64,000 nt of DNA. Origin: Enterobacter sp. kpr-6 (GTDB taxonomy: Bacteria > Pseudomonadota > Gammaproteobacteria > Enterobacterales > Enterobacteriaceae). The translations under genes were made by a program, and so were the position numbers. The notes beneath the pieces were generated by a model. The model saw only the letters and a list, made by a program, of their open reading frames with translations, did not search any database and was not told the DNA's origin. This document shows, one piece after another, positions 28,438-38,241 of this stretch (positions within the stretch are counted from its first letter, which is position 1; each line of letters begins with the position of its first letter). Location: positions 62,001-126,000 of the forward strand of contig NZ_FOYH01000009.1 in assembly GCF_900116015.1 (NCBI RefSeq), given 5' to 3'.

Positions 28438-29318
28438 AAAATCGACTACTGGATGGCCCCGGGAGAACACTGGAATGTATCCACCCTAAGTTTATCGTGG
28501 ATCTGGTTCAGGGGATTGATGCGCCCCGGCAGGCGCAGGTGGTACCTCAGCAGCAGCTCTTCCGGGAGCGCTTAACGCAGGAGATCATGGCCCAGACGCA
28601 GTTGCGCCCGTGGGCGATGTCGGGCATGTACAACGAAAATGACGCGCTGCGCCTGGGGCTGGTGGAAAAACTCTCCAGCATGTTCGATCCCGGTCAACTG
28701 GCGCTGACCCGCATTACCCAGCGTCTGACGATGTTAAAGCAGAACGTGGAGCGTCGCGCGGCCCCCTCCGCCACGCTGGAAAAACAGTATGACGATTTGT
28801 GCGAGCATTTCAGCCGCCGCGCCGCGTGGAAAACAAAGGCGCTGACGCAGCGCGGGCTGATGGTACAGGCGGGTTTGCACAGCGAGCAGATTTTTACCCG
28901 CTGGCGCGCCGGGCAGTATAACGGCTGGTCGCTGGTCGGACGCTGCTATGTTGCCCTTGAGGAATTACGCTGGGGCGCGTTTGGCGATGCGTGTCGCCTG
29001 ACCAATCCTGAAGTTTCTACCCTGTTAAAAGATAACCTGCGCGTAATGGCGGCTGATTTTCTGGCGCAGGGGATTGGCGCATCACCGGCAACCCGTCACT
29101 TTTATCATCAGTGGTTGAGTACGCCGACTTCACCGGGACTGATGGATTATAAAGACCTGTTAGGCTGGCTGGGGGACTGGTGCGATGCCGATCGTCATCC
29201 GGTGAGCTGGTCGGTGACCCAGAGCTGGCAGACGGTGGCGTTAGGGATGCCGAGACTTTGTTCGGCGGCGCGACTGGCGGATGCGCTGGTGGATGAGATC
29301 TTTAGTGAGGGTGTGTAA
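28434..29318 (+). CDS. yjcZ: YjcZ, partner gene of crfC
   Basis: A 294-residue soluble protein matching E. coli YjcZ in position and length. It has no recognisable catalytic motif. The sequence is rich in Arg, Leu and Gln and is probably helical (LTRITQRLTMLKQNVERRA). Translation is coupled to crfC through the ATGA overlap, so a joint role with CrfC is likely. The biochemical role is not known. A hairpin follows the stop codon. Confidence 0.88.
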   Translation: MKNRLLDGPGRTLECIHPKFIVDLVQGIDAPRQAQVVPQQQLFRERLTQEIMAQTQLRPWAMSGMYNENDALRLGLVEKLSSMFDPGQLALTRITQRLTMLKQNVERRAAPSATLEKQYDDLCEHFSRRAAWKTKALTQRGLMVQAGLHSEQIFTRWRAGQYNGWSLVGRCYVALEELRWGAFGDACRLTNPEVSTLLKDNLRVMAADFLAQGIGASPATRHFYHQWLSTPTSPGLMDYKDLLGWLGDWCDADRHPVSWSVTQSWQTVALGMPRLCSAARLADALVDEIFSEGV

Positions 29319-29320
29319 CA

Positions 29321-29343
29321 CCCCTTCCGTTTTGCGGAAGGGG
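29321..29343. terminator. hairpin between convergent yjcZ and kdgT
   Basis: The 9-bp perfect stem CCCCTTCCG/CGGAAGGGG with a 5-nt loop lies 2 nt after yjcZ and 12 nt before the 3' end of kdgT. It has no strong T-run on either side. Confidence 0.5.
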
Positions 29344-29355
29344 CGAAGGCCATCG

Positions 29356-30354
29356 TTAATGGTTTAACGACTCTGTTCTTTCTTCCTGATTTTCCACCGC
29401 ACCCTGCGGGTTACCGAAGCGCTTCGCATACAGCGCGGTAATAATCGGCACCAGAATCGCGGTTACAATGACGCTTGCTGCCACCAGCGCGGTTGCTGAT
29501 GCTGCGACCGGTTCAAATGCCGGGTTAATTTGCGCGATGATCACCGGGTTCGCCACTGCCGCACCTGCCGCAGAAGAGGCAGCCACACCCGCAGTACCGT
29601 TACCGCCACCAATCAGTCGGTCTGCCAGAATCAGCGGAATACCGGTGATGATGATGACAGCCACGCCCAGCACGATGCCCAGCAGACCGGTATCCATAAT
29701 CACTTTCAGGTTGATGGTGTTACCCAGCGCGAAGCCGAAGAACGGGATCAGCACCGGAGTCGCTTTGCTGAAGAAAGCGCGGAAATCGTGGTCCAGGTTG
29801 CCGAGTGCAAAACCGATCAGGAACGGCAGTACCGCGCCGACGAAGTGATGCGGTTCAAACGACGCCAGGCCTGCGGAACCGAGGATCACCATGGTCATCA
29901 GCGGACCGGATTCCAGTGACATCAGAACGAACGCGCCCGATTCTTCTTTGGTGCCGTACTGATTCATCAGGCTGGCGTACAGGCCGCCGTTGGTCATGTC
30001 CATCGCAGAGACGATAGCCAGTACGGAAAGACCGGCAAAGAAGCCCGCTTCAATACCGTGCTCAGGAATGAAGGTCGCGGCCAGCATCGCCACAATCCAG
30101 GCGACCGCGATTTTGGTGATCACAAGGGTGCCGGATTTGCGTAATACCGTGCCCGTTGCGCGTAAATCAATAGATGCACCAATACAGAAGAACCAAACTG
30201 CCAGAATCGGCACGGTGCCTGTAATCATGCCTTTAGTAAATGATCCAAAATAAGCGCCCGTGTCTGGCGCTAAAGTATTTAACAGCGCGCCGAGCAGCAG
30301 CGGAACCAGCATCATCCCACCGGGGATACGTTCGATTGTGGCCTTGATTTTCAT
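29356..30354 (-). CDS. kdgT: 2-keto-3-deoxygluconate permease KdgT
   Basis: A 332-residue inner-membrane permease of the KdgT family that imports 2-keto-3-deoxygluconate, a breakdown product of pectin and other uronides. It has about ten hydrophobic segments, the start [27 protein letters not shown] and the conserved [15 protein letters not shown] near residue 130. The C-terminal 20 residues are charged and cytoplasmic. In E. coli kdgT lies elsewhere, so its place between yjcZ and proP is a local insertion. A KdgR-type operator lies about 195 bp upstream, which supports the assignment. Confidence 0.93.
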   Translation of the reverse strand: MKIKATIERIPGGMMLVPLLLGALLNTLAPDTGAYFGSFTKGMITGTVPILAVWFFCIGASIDLRATGTVLRKSGTLVITKIAVAWIVAMLAATFIPEHGIEAGFFAGLSVLAIVSAMDMTNGGLYASLMNQYGTKEESGAFVLMSLESGPLMTMVILGSAGLASFEPHHFVGAVLPFLIGFALGNLDHDFRAFFSKATPVLIPFFGFALGNTINLKVIMDTGLLGIVLGVAVIIITGIPLILADRLIGGGNGTAGVAASSAAGAAVANPVIIAQINPAFEPVAASATALVAASVIVTAILVPIITALYAKRFGNPQGAVENQEERTESLNH

Positions 30355-30549
30355 TATGAATCCTCACTTTGATCACGACAGCAACGTGACGAAAGCTAAT
30401 CAATTAATAATTAGTATATTCAACAAGTTATAAATCCTGGTGTCAGGGTCTTTTGTCTTTCACTGCAGAGGGTGATTTGCGCGCCTGCGGTGTCCTCACA
30501 AAGTTTGCCTGCCGTTATGATGCGATCTTTGGAATATTGATTCAACGAA

Positions 30550-30568
30550 AACGAAACAGTGTTTTAGT
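30550..30568. promoter_or_regulatory. KdgR-type operator upstream of kdgT
   Basis: AACGAAACAGTGTTTTAGT fits the KdgR consensus AATRAAAYRNYRTTTYATT, as I recall it, at 17 of 19 positions. KdgR represses uronate genes including kdgT in E. coli and Dickeya. Confidence 0.65.
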
Positions 30569-30817
30569 TATCTTCATCACATATTTCGCGTAAAGATTTT
30601 TCAAGACTGGCGTTATTAAAAATGCTGTAAATGAGATGTAAAAAATCAGGGTGGAATTTAAACTAGCAGAGTAATAATTTCCTCAGTGATTGCCCTCGCA
30701 TTTAAACTGAATTAAGCCGATTCTAATTTTTCTGGAAAGAGTTTCCTGTTAGCCGCAGCGCGTCAGAAGAATTAATGCAGGCCGCAGAAGTATCCCTGTA
30801 ATAAAAGGGGAAATATC

Positions 30818-30853
30818 TGTGAAGTTGATCACAAATATAAACCCTGATAGGGT
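30818..30853 (+). promoter_or_regulatory. CRP site and P1 promoter of proP
   Basis: TGTGAAGTTGATCACA (30818-30833) is a textbook CRP palindrome and matches the CRP site at proP P1 in E. coli, where CRP and osmotic signals control transcription. The P1 -10 element is probably TAGGGT (30848-30853). Confidence 0.8.
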
Positions 30854-30932
30854 AAAGAGGTCATTAACTGCCCGATGAGGCGTCAACAGGTTTGGTTGTC
30901 CAGGCTTTAACCAGCTCATGTAACTAAACCTG

Positions 30933-30940
30933 CTACGCTT
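30933..30940 (+). promoter_or_regulatory. P2 (RpoS-type) promoter -10 region of proP
   Basis: CTACGCTT lies about 100 nt upstream of the proP start, where E. coli has the RpoS- and Fis-dependent P2 promoter with the same GCTACGCTTG wording. Fis sites were not assigned. Confidence 0.6.
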
Positions 30941-31037
30941 GAAAGAGAATGCTGCTACACAGCGAGATTCACCGTACCGTGCTTTTTTGGAAAGCGCGCC
31001 AGTTAACTGTGCGGTTTTGGGCCTGCGAGGAGATAAC

Positions 31038-32540
31038 ATGTTAAAAAGGAAAAAGGTTAAGCCTATTACGCTGGGTGACGTCACCATTATTGATGACGGC
31101 AAGCTGCGCAAGGCCATTACTGCGGCATCGCTCGGTAATGCGATGGAATGGTTTGATTTTGGTGTTTATGGTTTTGTGGCTTACGCACTCGGTAAGGTGT
31201 TCTTCCCCGGTGCCGATCCCAGCGTGCAGATGATTGCTGCGCTCGGGACCTTCTCTGTCCCGTTCTTAATTCGTCCGCTGGGCGGATTATTCTTCGGGAT
31301 GCTTGGCGATAAATATGGTCGTCAGAAAATCCTTGCTATCACTATTGTTATTATGTCGGTCAGTACCTTCTGTATTGGCCTGATCCCTTCTTACGCCTCT
31401 ATTGGTATCTGGGCTCCGATCCTTCTGTTGCTGTGTAAGATGGCACAGGGCTTCTCGGTCGGGGGTGAATATACCGGGGCGTCGATCTTTGTGGCCGAAT
31501 ATTCCCCGGACCGTAAGCGCGGATTCATGGGAAGCTGGCTGGACTTTGGTTCCATCGCCGGGTTCGTACTGGGTGCGGGCGTTGTGGTGCTGCTCTCCAC
31601 CGTGGTCGGCGAAGAGAACTTCCTCGCCTGGGGCTGGCGTATTCCGTTCTTCCTGGCGCTGCCGCTGGGTCTGATCGGTCTGTATCTGCGTCACGCACTG
31701 GAAGAGACGCCTGCGTTCCAGCAGCATGTGGATAAGCTGGAGCAGGGCGATCGTGAAGGGTTACAGGATGGTCCGAAGGTCTCGTTTAAAGAGATCGCCA
31801 CCAAACACTGGCGCAGCCTGCTGACCTGTATTGGTCTGGTAATTTCCACCAACGTCACCTATTACATGCTGTTGACCTACATGCCGAGTTATCTGTCGCA
31901 TAACCTGCATTACTCTGAAGATCACGGTGTGCTGATTATCATCGCCATTATGATGGGGATGCTGTTTGTCCAGCCGATTATGGGCCTGTTGAGCGACCGT
32001 TTTGGCCGTCGTCCGTTTATCATTCTGGGCAGTATTGCGCTGTTCCTGCTGGCTATCCCGGCCTTCATTATGATTAACAGCGATATTATCGGGCTGATCT
32101 TTGCCGGTCTGCTGATGCTGGCGGTGGTCCTCAACTGCTTTACCGGGGTGATGGCGTCGTCGCTGCCTGCGATGTTCCCGACACACATTCGCTTTAGTGC
32201 CCTGGCCAGCGCGTTCAATATTTCGGTGCTGATCGCCGGTCTGACGCCAACGCTTGCCGCATGGCTGGTGGAAAGCTCAGAAAACCTGATGATGCCTGCG
32301 TATTACCTGATGGTGATTGCGGTGATTGGTTTGATTACCGGGATCACGATGAAAGAAACGGCTAACCGCCCGCTGCGCGGCGCAACGCCTGCGGCCTCTG
32401 ACATTCAGGAAGCCCGCGAAATCCTGCGTGAGCATCACGACAATATTGAGCAGAAAATCGAAGATATTGATAAAGAGATCGAGGAACTGCAACAGAAGCG
32501 TACGCGACTGGTACAGCAGCATCCCCGGATTGATGAGTAG
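31038..32540 (+). CDS. proP: osmoprotectant:H+ symporter ProP
   Basis: A 500-residue major facilitator family protein, the same length as E. coli ProP. It imports proline, glycine betaine and ectoine with protons under osmotic stress. It has twelve membrane segments, the MFS loop GDKYGRQK, and the long C-terminal tail EAREILREHHDNIEQKIED onward that forms an antiparallel coiled coil tuning the osmotic threshold. I chose the ATG at 31038 (MLKRKKVKPITLGD), with AGGAGAT upstream. The longer open frame upstream crosses the mapped-type promoter and is not coding. Confidence 0.96.
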   Translation: MLKRKKVKPITLGDVTIIDDGKLRKAITAASLGNAMEWFDFGVYGFVAYALGKVFFPGADPSVQMIAALGTFSVPFLIRPLGGLFFGMLGDKYGRQKILAITIVIMSVSTFCIGLIPSYASIGIWAPILLLLCKMAQGFSVGGEYTGASIFVAEYSPDRKRGFMGSWLDFGSIAGFVLGAGVVVLLSTVVGEENFLAWGWRIPFFLALPLGLIGLYLRHALEETPAFQQHVDKLEQGDREGLQDGPKVSFKEIATKHWRSLLTCIGLVISTNVTYYMLLTYMPSYLSHNLHYSEDHGVLIIIAIMMGMLFVQPIMGLLSDRFGRRPFIILGSIALFLLAIPAFIMINSDIIGLIFAGLLMLAVVLNCFTGVMASSLPAMFPTHIRFSALASAFNISVLIAGLTPTLAAWLVESSENLMMPAYYLMVIAVIGLITGITMKETANRPLRGATPAASDIQEAREILREHHDNIEQKIEDIDKEIEELQQKRTRLVQQHPRIDE

Positions 32541-32574
32541 GTTTTAGCTCAGGTTGCCCTCACGGGAAATCTGC

Positions 32575-32719
32575 CCCCTCACCCCGGCCCTCTCCCCAAA
32601 GGAGAGGGGGAAAGGCGAGTCTGTGCCCGATTTGTCCCCTCTCCCCAAAGGAGAGGGTGAAAGGCAAGTCTGTGCTCGATCTGTCCCCTCTCCCTGGGGA
32701 GAGGGTTAGGGTGAGGGGG
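32575..32719. repeat. palindromic repeat element, three hairpin units
   Basis: Outer arms CCCCTCACCCCGGCCCTC and GAGAGGGTTAGGGTGAGG enclose three dyads. The linkers contain GTCTGTGCTCGATCTG, the same family as the linkers at 1042 and 21507. It lies between the convergent 3' ends of proP and the metal exporter gene. Confidence 0.88.
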
Positions 32720-32727
32720 ACGTAAAC

Positions 32728-33681
32728 CTAACACCCCGCCGCAATAAAATCCCCGTTCGCACTCACCGGGATCACCGTCAAAAACAGCACCGTTGCAAAC
32801 AGGATCAGCGCTACCCCGGCGGCGATTTTCAACACCGGAACCACCCACTTCAGCCGCTGCGCATCGTCGCTAAACAGCGCTGCCGTGCGATTACGCGCGT
32901 AGCGCACCGCCAGCGACAGTCCCATAATCGACAGCCCCGTACCGAGCGACATCGTCATCACGGCGGCCATGCCCCAGGTGACCATTCCCAGCGCATTTGA
33001 AAACAGCAAAATCATAATTGCGCCGCTACAGGGCCGTGCGCCAATCGCCAGAATCACCCCAAGGCGCGCCTTTATGTCCCCCTCCGTCGCCGCGCCGACG
33101 CCATGATGCCCGCACTCGCAGTCCGGTGAGTGCCGGGCGTGCGGCGTCAGTGCGTGAATGCGCATTTTACGTGGCCGCATACTTCTGGCGGCCTGGTACA
33201 TCACATACGCGCCAAAACTGCCGATAAGGAGCGCGCTGATTTTCTCGACGTACCAGCGGCTCTGACTGAGATCGCCGGCGGCAAGGTTAAAGCCCACCGC
33301 GAGAATAAACACAAACAGAATAGCGCTGACGCCCTGCATCAGGCTGCCAAAGAACGGGATCAGCCGCGCAGCCAGCCGGGGTTCGCTGTGGGTGCTCAGG
33401 TAAGTGGCGACGATAAACTTGCCATGCCCCGGCCCGATCGCGTGCAGTACGCCATAAACAAATGCGCCTGCCAGCAGCCACAGCCCGCCGCTCGTCTGAT
33501 GGTTATTGAGCTGGAGCAGGTACATCACCAGATAGCGATGGAGCGTGATTTGCGCCGCGAGACACCATTGAATAAACGCGCCCCAGTGGGCGTGCAGGAT
33601 CATAAACGCCAGTAGCGCGATAAAGGTTAAGGTGATTGCGCCAGGAATGCGCCACTGGCGGATAAGCGATTGGGTCGTCAT
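32728..33681 (-). CDS. NicO/RcnA-family nickel/cobalt transporter
   Basis: A 317-residue inner-membrane protein of the NicO superfamily (RcnA-type efflux proteins). Family marks are HAIGPGHGKFIVATYLSTHSEPR near residue 95 and GARPCSGAIMILLFSNALG near residue 230, between about six membrane segments. The loop between them is His/Cys-containing (HALTPHARHSPDCECGHHG) and could hold metal, though it is shorter than the His-rich loop of E. coli RcnA. I chose the ATG at 33681 (MTTQSLIRQW); a TTG 30 nt upstream is possible. No RcnR-type regulator gene is beside it. Direction and metal are inferred from the family. Confidence 0.78.
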   Translation of the reverse strand: MTTQSLIRQWRIPGAITLTFIALLAFMILHAHWGAFIQWCLAAQITLHRYLVMYLLQLNNHQTSGGLWLLAGAFVYGVLHAIGPGHGKFIVATYLSTHSEPRLAARLIPFFGSLMQGVSAILFVFILAVGFNLAAGDLSQSRWYVEKISALLIGSFGAYVMYQAARSMRPRKMRIHALTPHARHSPDCECGHHGVGAATEGDIKARLGVILAIGARPCSGAIMILLFSNALGMVTWGMAAVMTMSLGTGLSIMGLSLAVRYARNRTAALFSDDAQRLKWVVPVLKIAAGVALILFATVLFLTVIPVSANGDFIAAGC

Positions 33682-33909
33682 AGGCGGCTCAGATAAAGGA
33701 CGGTCCGGCAATTATAGACGCCAGACAGGGTTTCTTTTCCGTGAATATACTCTCGCTTTAGAATCATCTTATGGCTGAGATAAGCGGAAAACGGCGTCGT
33801 GGGACAAGCTGAACTACTTTGTATGATAGTATTCCGCAGGGCCAGGGAGTGATATAAATCCCACCTGTTTTCTGACGTCTCTATCAACTTTCACGCAAAG
33901 AATCTATTT

Positions 33910-34989
33910 ATGAATCCTGGTGTATTACGAAGCGTTCAGGCCCTTCGCGGTCTGGCGGCGCTGAGCGTTATGCTTTTTCATTTTCGCTTTAATCTCAATG
34001 CCACCTGGCCGGGCCTTGGGGATAAATTATTTATATGGGGAGCATCGGGGGTCGATCTCTTCTTTCTTATTAGCGGCTTCGTCATCACCCTCACCATCAA
34101 GAAGACCCCGGCAGACTTCTCCGGCGTGCTGACGTTCTTTAAACGCCGGGCGCTCAGGATCCTGCCTGCCTATTACGTTATTTTGCTGCTCACCTTCTTT
34201 TTATCGGGTGCGATGAGCGTTTTCCACTATTCAGATAAAACCCTGAACTTCATCAGTTCTCTCATTTTTCAGCCGGCATATACCAACAACGCCCCTTTTT
34301 ATATTGATGACAGCGGAATGTATAACATTCGCTGGACGCTGAATTACGAGATCTATTTTTATCTGGCAATTGGTGTTCTGGCATTAATACCGATGCGGTT
34401 ATTTGCCTTTGCGAGCTATTTTATTCTGACGCTGATCGTCCTGCCGCTGGCCTGTGGACAGACATTTACGCTTTCTCCTGCCGGGTACGACCTGGGTATT
34501 AAACAGTTAAACCTGATCACTAACCCGATTATCTTCCTGTTTTTAGCGGGCATGGTGCTGGGCTATCTCTATCCCTTGCTTTTGCGCGCCAATGGCCGCG
34601 TGATGGCGGTTCTGCTGGCCGTATCGTTAGGGATGACGATCTGGTTTTTCAGCAACGGGCAATATCAGGGGCACGGGGTGCTCAGTTCTGGCTGGCTCTA
34701 TTTCCTGATCCTCGCCTTTGCGATTGGCGCAGAAAAGACGCTGGGACGCTATGTGCCTGACGTGCTGGTGAGACTGGGCGATATTTCGTTCTCGCTTTAC
34801 CTCATTCACACCCTGGTCAATAAGACATTACGGAAACGGTTAGAAGGCGTGGGGATGGAGCCGGGGTTACTGATGTTCATCGCCGCTATCGTACTGGCGT
34901 TGCTGTTTGCCTGGCTGTCATGGCGTTACATCGAAAAGCCTTTCCAGGCAAAGCGGGCGGGTCGTTCGCCGCTTCAAAAAGCATCATAA
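33910..34989 (+). CDS. membrane acyltransferase (acyltransferase-3 family)
   Basis: A 359-residue polytopic inner-membrane protein of the acyltransferase-3 family, which transfers acetyl or other acyl groups to sugars of exopolysaccharides, O-antigens or glucans. It shows the N-terminal motif RSVQALRGLAALSVMLFHF with the conserved catalytic His near residue 23. SGVDLFFLISGFVI follows near residue 46, and FFKRRALRILPAYY near residue 79. The C-terminal end RYIEKPFQ is also typical. It stands alone, divergent from the metal exporter gene and convergent with the autotransporter gene, so its target polymer is not shown by context. Confidence 0.88.
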   Translation: MNPGVLRSVQALRGLAALSVMLFHFRFNLNATWPGLGDKLFIWGASGVDLFFLISGFVITLTIKKTPADFSGVLTFFKRRALRILPAYYVILLLTFFLSGAMSVFHYSDKTLNFISSLIFQPAYTNNAPFYIDDSGMYNIRWTLNYEIYFYLAIGVLALIPMRLFAFASYFILTLIVLPLACGQTFTLSPAGYDLGIKQLNLITNPIIFLFLAGMVLGYLYPLLLRANGRVMAVLLAVSLGMTIWFFSNGQYQGHGVLSSGWLYFLILAFAIGAEKTLGRYVPDVLVRLGDISFSLYLIHTLVNKTLRKRLEGVGMEPGLLMFIAAIVLALLFAWLSWRYIEKPFQAKRAGRSPLQKAS

Positions 34990-34993
34990 AAAA

Positions 34994-35015
34994 ACGGGGC
35001 TGTTGCCAGCCCCGT
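34994..35015 (-). terminator. autotransporter gene terminator (possibly bidirectional)
   Basis: The 8-bp stem ACGGGGCT/AGCCCCGT with a 6-nt loop is followed on the minus strand by a run of seven T (the A-run at 34988-34994 on the plus strand). Confidence 0.85.
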
Positions 35016-35035
35016 GAGTCCTGATTCAAACAAAC

Positions 35036-38000
35036 TTAGAACGATTTGTTTAAGCGCAGGCTGAAGGTATGCGCCTGATAACGTTCGCCTGCCTGCAGGT
35101 CATAACGTGCATCGAGGCTGATGTCATTGGCGTTGTACAGGGTGCTGCCGAGAGACAGGCCTGCCATATCTTTCACCGGCGTCGCCCCTTTGCTGGTGAA
35201 TTGTGTTTCACCCAGGGTATCCGCCGCGAAAGTCGCGTTGCTGCTGGTGCGACGGTTATCGTACTGGTGGATCCAGGAGACCTGTGCGAACGGCGTCAGG
35301 CTACCCAGACCGGTATCGAAGGTTTTTGCCACGCGGGCACCGATATCGCTGGTCACCGACTGGGTGTGAGAGGCATCAACATCCAGCGCCATCCCGTTAC
35401 CACCGGTTTCTTTGTAGCCGTCAACGTGCTGATAGCTGTAGGCCAATGCCGCCAGCGGGGTGACGATCACATCAGCAGGCAGCGTCAGCGGGTAGCCGAA
35501 TTCGCTTTGCAGCGTTACGGACTGACCGTTGAATTTACCGTTTGCCGCGCCATCGAAGCCTGTGAAATCAGCGCGACGCACCGAGTCATAGTTCTGACGG
35601 TTTACTGCGGCCGACAGGTTCATAAACCACGGATTGCCGGTGTAGCCTGCGTAACCAATCACGCCGTAGTTATCGGCGGTAGAGGTGTTGCCGCTCAGGT
35701 TATCTTTACCGTGTACCGAGGTGTTGCTGTAGTTCAGCGCCGCACCGGCACGCCAGTTGTCGCCGAGCGCACGGTCAGCACCAAGGATCAGGCCGCCGAA
35801 TTTCGCGCTGTAGCCGCTCACATCATCAGAGCTGTCCTGACGGGCATAACCACCGAACGGCTGGCCCCAGAGGATCCAGTCGCTGTAAGCATCACCGGTA
35901 GACACGCCGCTAATGCCTGCGGTCTGCGGATTGCGTGCTGAATCCATATGGTTGCCCACTACGGAGAGCGCGGTGTTGGTCGCAACGTTTGTCGCTGAGC
36001 TGGCGTTGATGTTCTGGCTGCCGGACAGAAGTTCACCGACGCGGTTCGCTTCTTTTTTGCCTTCAATCGCCAGTGAGGCGTTGTACAGCTCAAGCAGTTG
36101 CGGGGAGATGCCGGAGTAGTGGCCCAGACCGCCCAGTGATGCTGTGGCGTTAGGAATGGTTGCCCACTCAGGTTTCGGCGTCGGCTGAGGCGTCACAACC
36201 GGTGGCGTTACGACTGGAGGCGTAACCACTGGCGGCGTAGTCACCGGCGGGGTGACGACAACCGGCGGCGTCGTGTCCGGAGGGGTGACGACTGGAGGCG
36301 TAACCACTGGCGGTGTAACAACCGGCGGGGTCACGACCGGAGGCGTTACGACAGGCGGTGTAACCACAACCGGTGCGTTTTCCAGCGTGACAACCAGCGC
36401 GCTGTTAGTCCCGTCGTTATAGGTTGAGCCTTTAGCAACACCGTTATAACCCACGGCGGTGTAGTGCAGCGCGTCGGCGTTGTAGTTGGTGTCGGTGCTG
36501 TTTGCATCAATCACCACGTAACGCTGGCCTGCCGCGAACTGGTAGGTATTACCGGTACGGGCGAGGGAGACGCTGGAGCCGGATTCCACGTTAGCGGAGC
36601 CCGATACGTTCAGACGACCATAGCTGGCATCTGTGGTTTTATCACCGGTGGCAACGGCGGCATCGCTTACGCCCAGAATCAGCGCTGCCGCTGCATTCTG
36701 ACGATAGTTGCCGGTGATGTTCACCGCGTCATTAACCTGCAGGGTTGCCGCGTCGTTGAGAACAGTGCCGCTGGCATTACTGCTGCTAATAGCGATGTTG
36801 TCGTTGAGCAGCATCGCGCCCGATCGGAAGATGACATCGCTTGAACTGGAAATTTCACCCACACCACTATTGCCAGTCAGAACACCCATGGTGCTGGTGC
36901 CGCCAGTGAATTCCAGCGCAGAACCGTTACCAGAATCAATGTTGCCGTTGATAGTTCCGGTGTTGGTGATAGTGATGCTGGAGCCACTGTTACCCGAGGC
37001 AGAAATCGCGAAGCTAGACCCGGTGATGGTGCCATTGTTGGTAATATTAGACGAGTTGGCACCATTATTATAATTGTAGGTATAGATACCGTAAGAGCCG
37101 TTGATGTCGCCATTATTAATAATGGTATTGGTATTGCTCGTGTTATTACGGTTATAAATACCGACGACTGAACCGGTTATATTCCCGTTATTGGTCAGCG
37201 TGTCAATTTCACCATCATTATAAATACCAGAGTAAGAACCGTTAATAGAACCATCATTGATTAAATCATTAATGATTCCCCGGTTGTAAATACCCATACT
37301 CGCATGGCTGGAAGAGTTATTTGAACTGGTAATGATACCGGAGTTTTTCAGCGTACCAATTGTGCCGCTGTTGGTGATGCCACCAGCAAAAGTTCCGCCA
37401 CCATAATTTAAACCGAGGGAGGTAATGGTGCCTGCGTTATTCAGCACGTCGATAACGCCAGAGTTAGACACACCGCTGTTGCCAGAGATGGTGCCTGTTG
37501 CCAGGTTTTTCAGTGAGCCCAGGTGACCAGCGTTAACGATACCGCCGTTAGTGTTGTAACCTATGCCGCCGCCGCCGTAGTTATTACCGATTGGGCCGGT
37601 AATAGTACCGCTGTTAATCAGCGTACCGACGTCACTGCTTGCGGTCAGGTTTACGGCGCTCCCAGGATAATAGCCGCTGGAACCACCACCGACGTTGGCG
37701 ATCGAACCTGAGTTATCGATAGTGGTAATCGTGCCTTCGTTCTGCAGCGCGTATGAATAGTTACTCAATCCCGACGTGTTGGTGGAAATCGCGCCCTTGT
37801 TATCAAGCGTGTTCAGCATGACACCCTGGCCAACGTTTAACGCCGTCCCGCCAGCGGGGCTGTTCACGGAACCCTGATCGGTGATGATAACCTTATCGTA
37901 GGAATGCGAAATTTGGACGTCAGACTCGGCCGTAGAGATCGTATAGTCACTCGGAATAGCCTGGGCATGCGGTGCCAGCAGTCCTTGCGCGGAGGTTAGT

Positions 38001-38044
38001 GCTACCAGCAATGTGCCATGCTGGCGAATGCGTGATTTCTTCAT
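35036..38044 (-). CDS. type V autotransporter with repeat passenger and proline-rich linker
   Basis: A 1002-residue classical autotransporter. The signal peptide is residues 1-29 (ending HAQA). The passenger (about 30-570) is Gly/Asn/Ser/Thr-rich and built of short imperfect repeats of the kind NNGTITGS / NSGTIGTLKN, the pattern of a right-handed beta-helix. A linker of about 75 residues made of VTPP repeats follows (around 575-650). The C-terminal autotransporter beta-barrel covers about 740-1002, with a typical final Phe (SLRLNKSF). A linker of this type may stiffen the passenger above the surface. No protease motif stands out, so an adhesin or surface-structural role is more likely. The gene is single, with its own terminator. 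Confidence 0.9.
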   Translation of the reverse strand: MKKSRIRQHGTLLVALTSAQGLLAPHAQAIPSDYTISTAESDVQISHSYDKVIITDQGSVNSPAGGTALNVGQGVMLNTLDNKGAISTNTSGLSNYSYALQNEGTITTIDNSGSIANVGGGSSGYYPGSAVNLTASSDVGTLINSGTITGPIGNNYGGGGIGYNTNGGIVNAGHLGSLKNLATGTISGNSGVSNSGVIDVLNNAGTITSLGLNYGGGTFAGGITNSGTIGTLKNSGIITSSNNSSSHASMGIYNRGIINDLINDGSINGSYSGIYNDGEIDTLTNNGNITGSVVGIYNRNNTSNTNTIINNGDINGSYGIYTYNYNNGANSSNITNNGTITGSSFAISASGNSGSSITITNTGTINGNIDSGNGSALEFTGGTSTMGVLTGNSGVGEISSSSDVIFRSGAMLLNDNIAISSSNASGTVLNDAATLQVNDAVNITGNYRQNAAAALILGVSDAAVATGDKTTDASYGRLNVSGSANVESGSSVSLARTGNTYQFAAGQRYVVIDANSTDTNYNADALHYTAVGYNGVAKGSTYNDGTNSALVVTLENAPVVVTPPVVTPPVVTPPVVTPPVVTPPVVTPPDTTPPVVVTPPVTTPPVVTPPVVTPPVVTPQPTPKPEWATIPNATASLGGLGHYSGISPQLLELYNASLAIEGKKEANRVGELLSGSQNINASSATNVATNTALSVVGNHMDSARNPQTAGISGVSTGDAYSDWILWGQPFGGYARQDSSDDVSGYSAKFGGLILGADRALGDNWRAGAALNYSNTSVHGKDNLSGNTSTADNYGVIGYAGYTGNPWFMNLSAAVNRQNYDSVRRADFTGFDGAANGKFNGQSVTLQSEFGYPLTLPADVIVTPLAALAYSYQHVDGYKETGGNGMALDVDASHTQSVTSDIGARVAKTFDTGLGSLTPFAQVSWIHQYDNRRTSSNATFAADTLGETQFTSKGATPVKDMAGLSLGSTLYNANDISLDARYDLQAGERYQAHTFSLRLNKSF

Positions 38045-38241
38045 GGTGTACCGTGCGATGTCGCGCTTGTTATCGAAAAATGAAGCTGGTGTGAATTGCC
38101 TTCAGATTAATCTGATTTTCATCCAGTCGCAGAATATACATTTGGTTGCGAAAAAAACAATAAGCGATGCTTAACTATTTTACGGCGGGCACATTTCTGC
38201 TCTTAATATTTTACTTAAAGCAATCCCACGAAAGACTGGTA

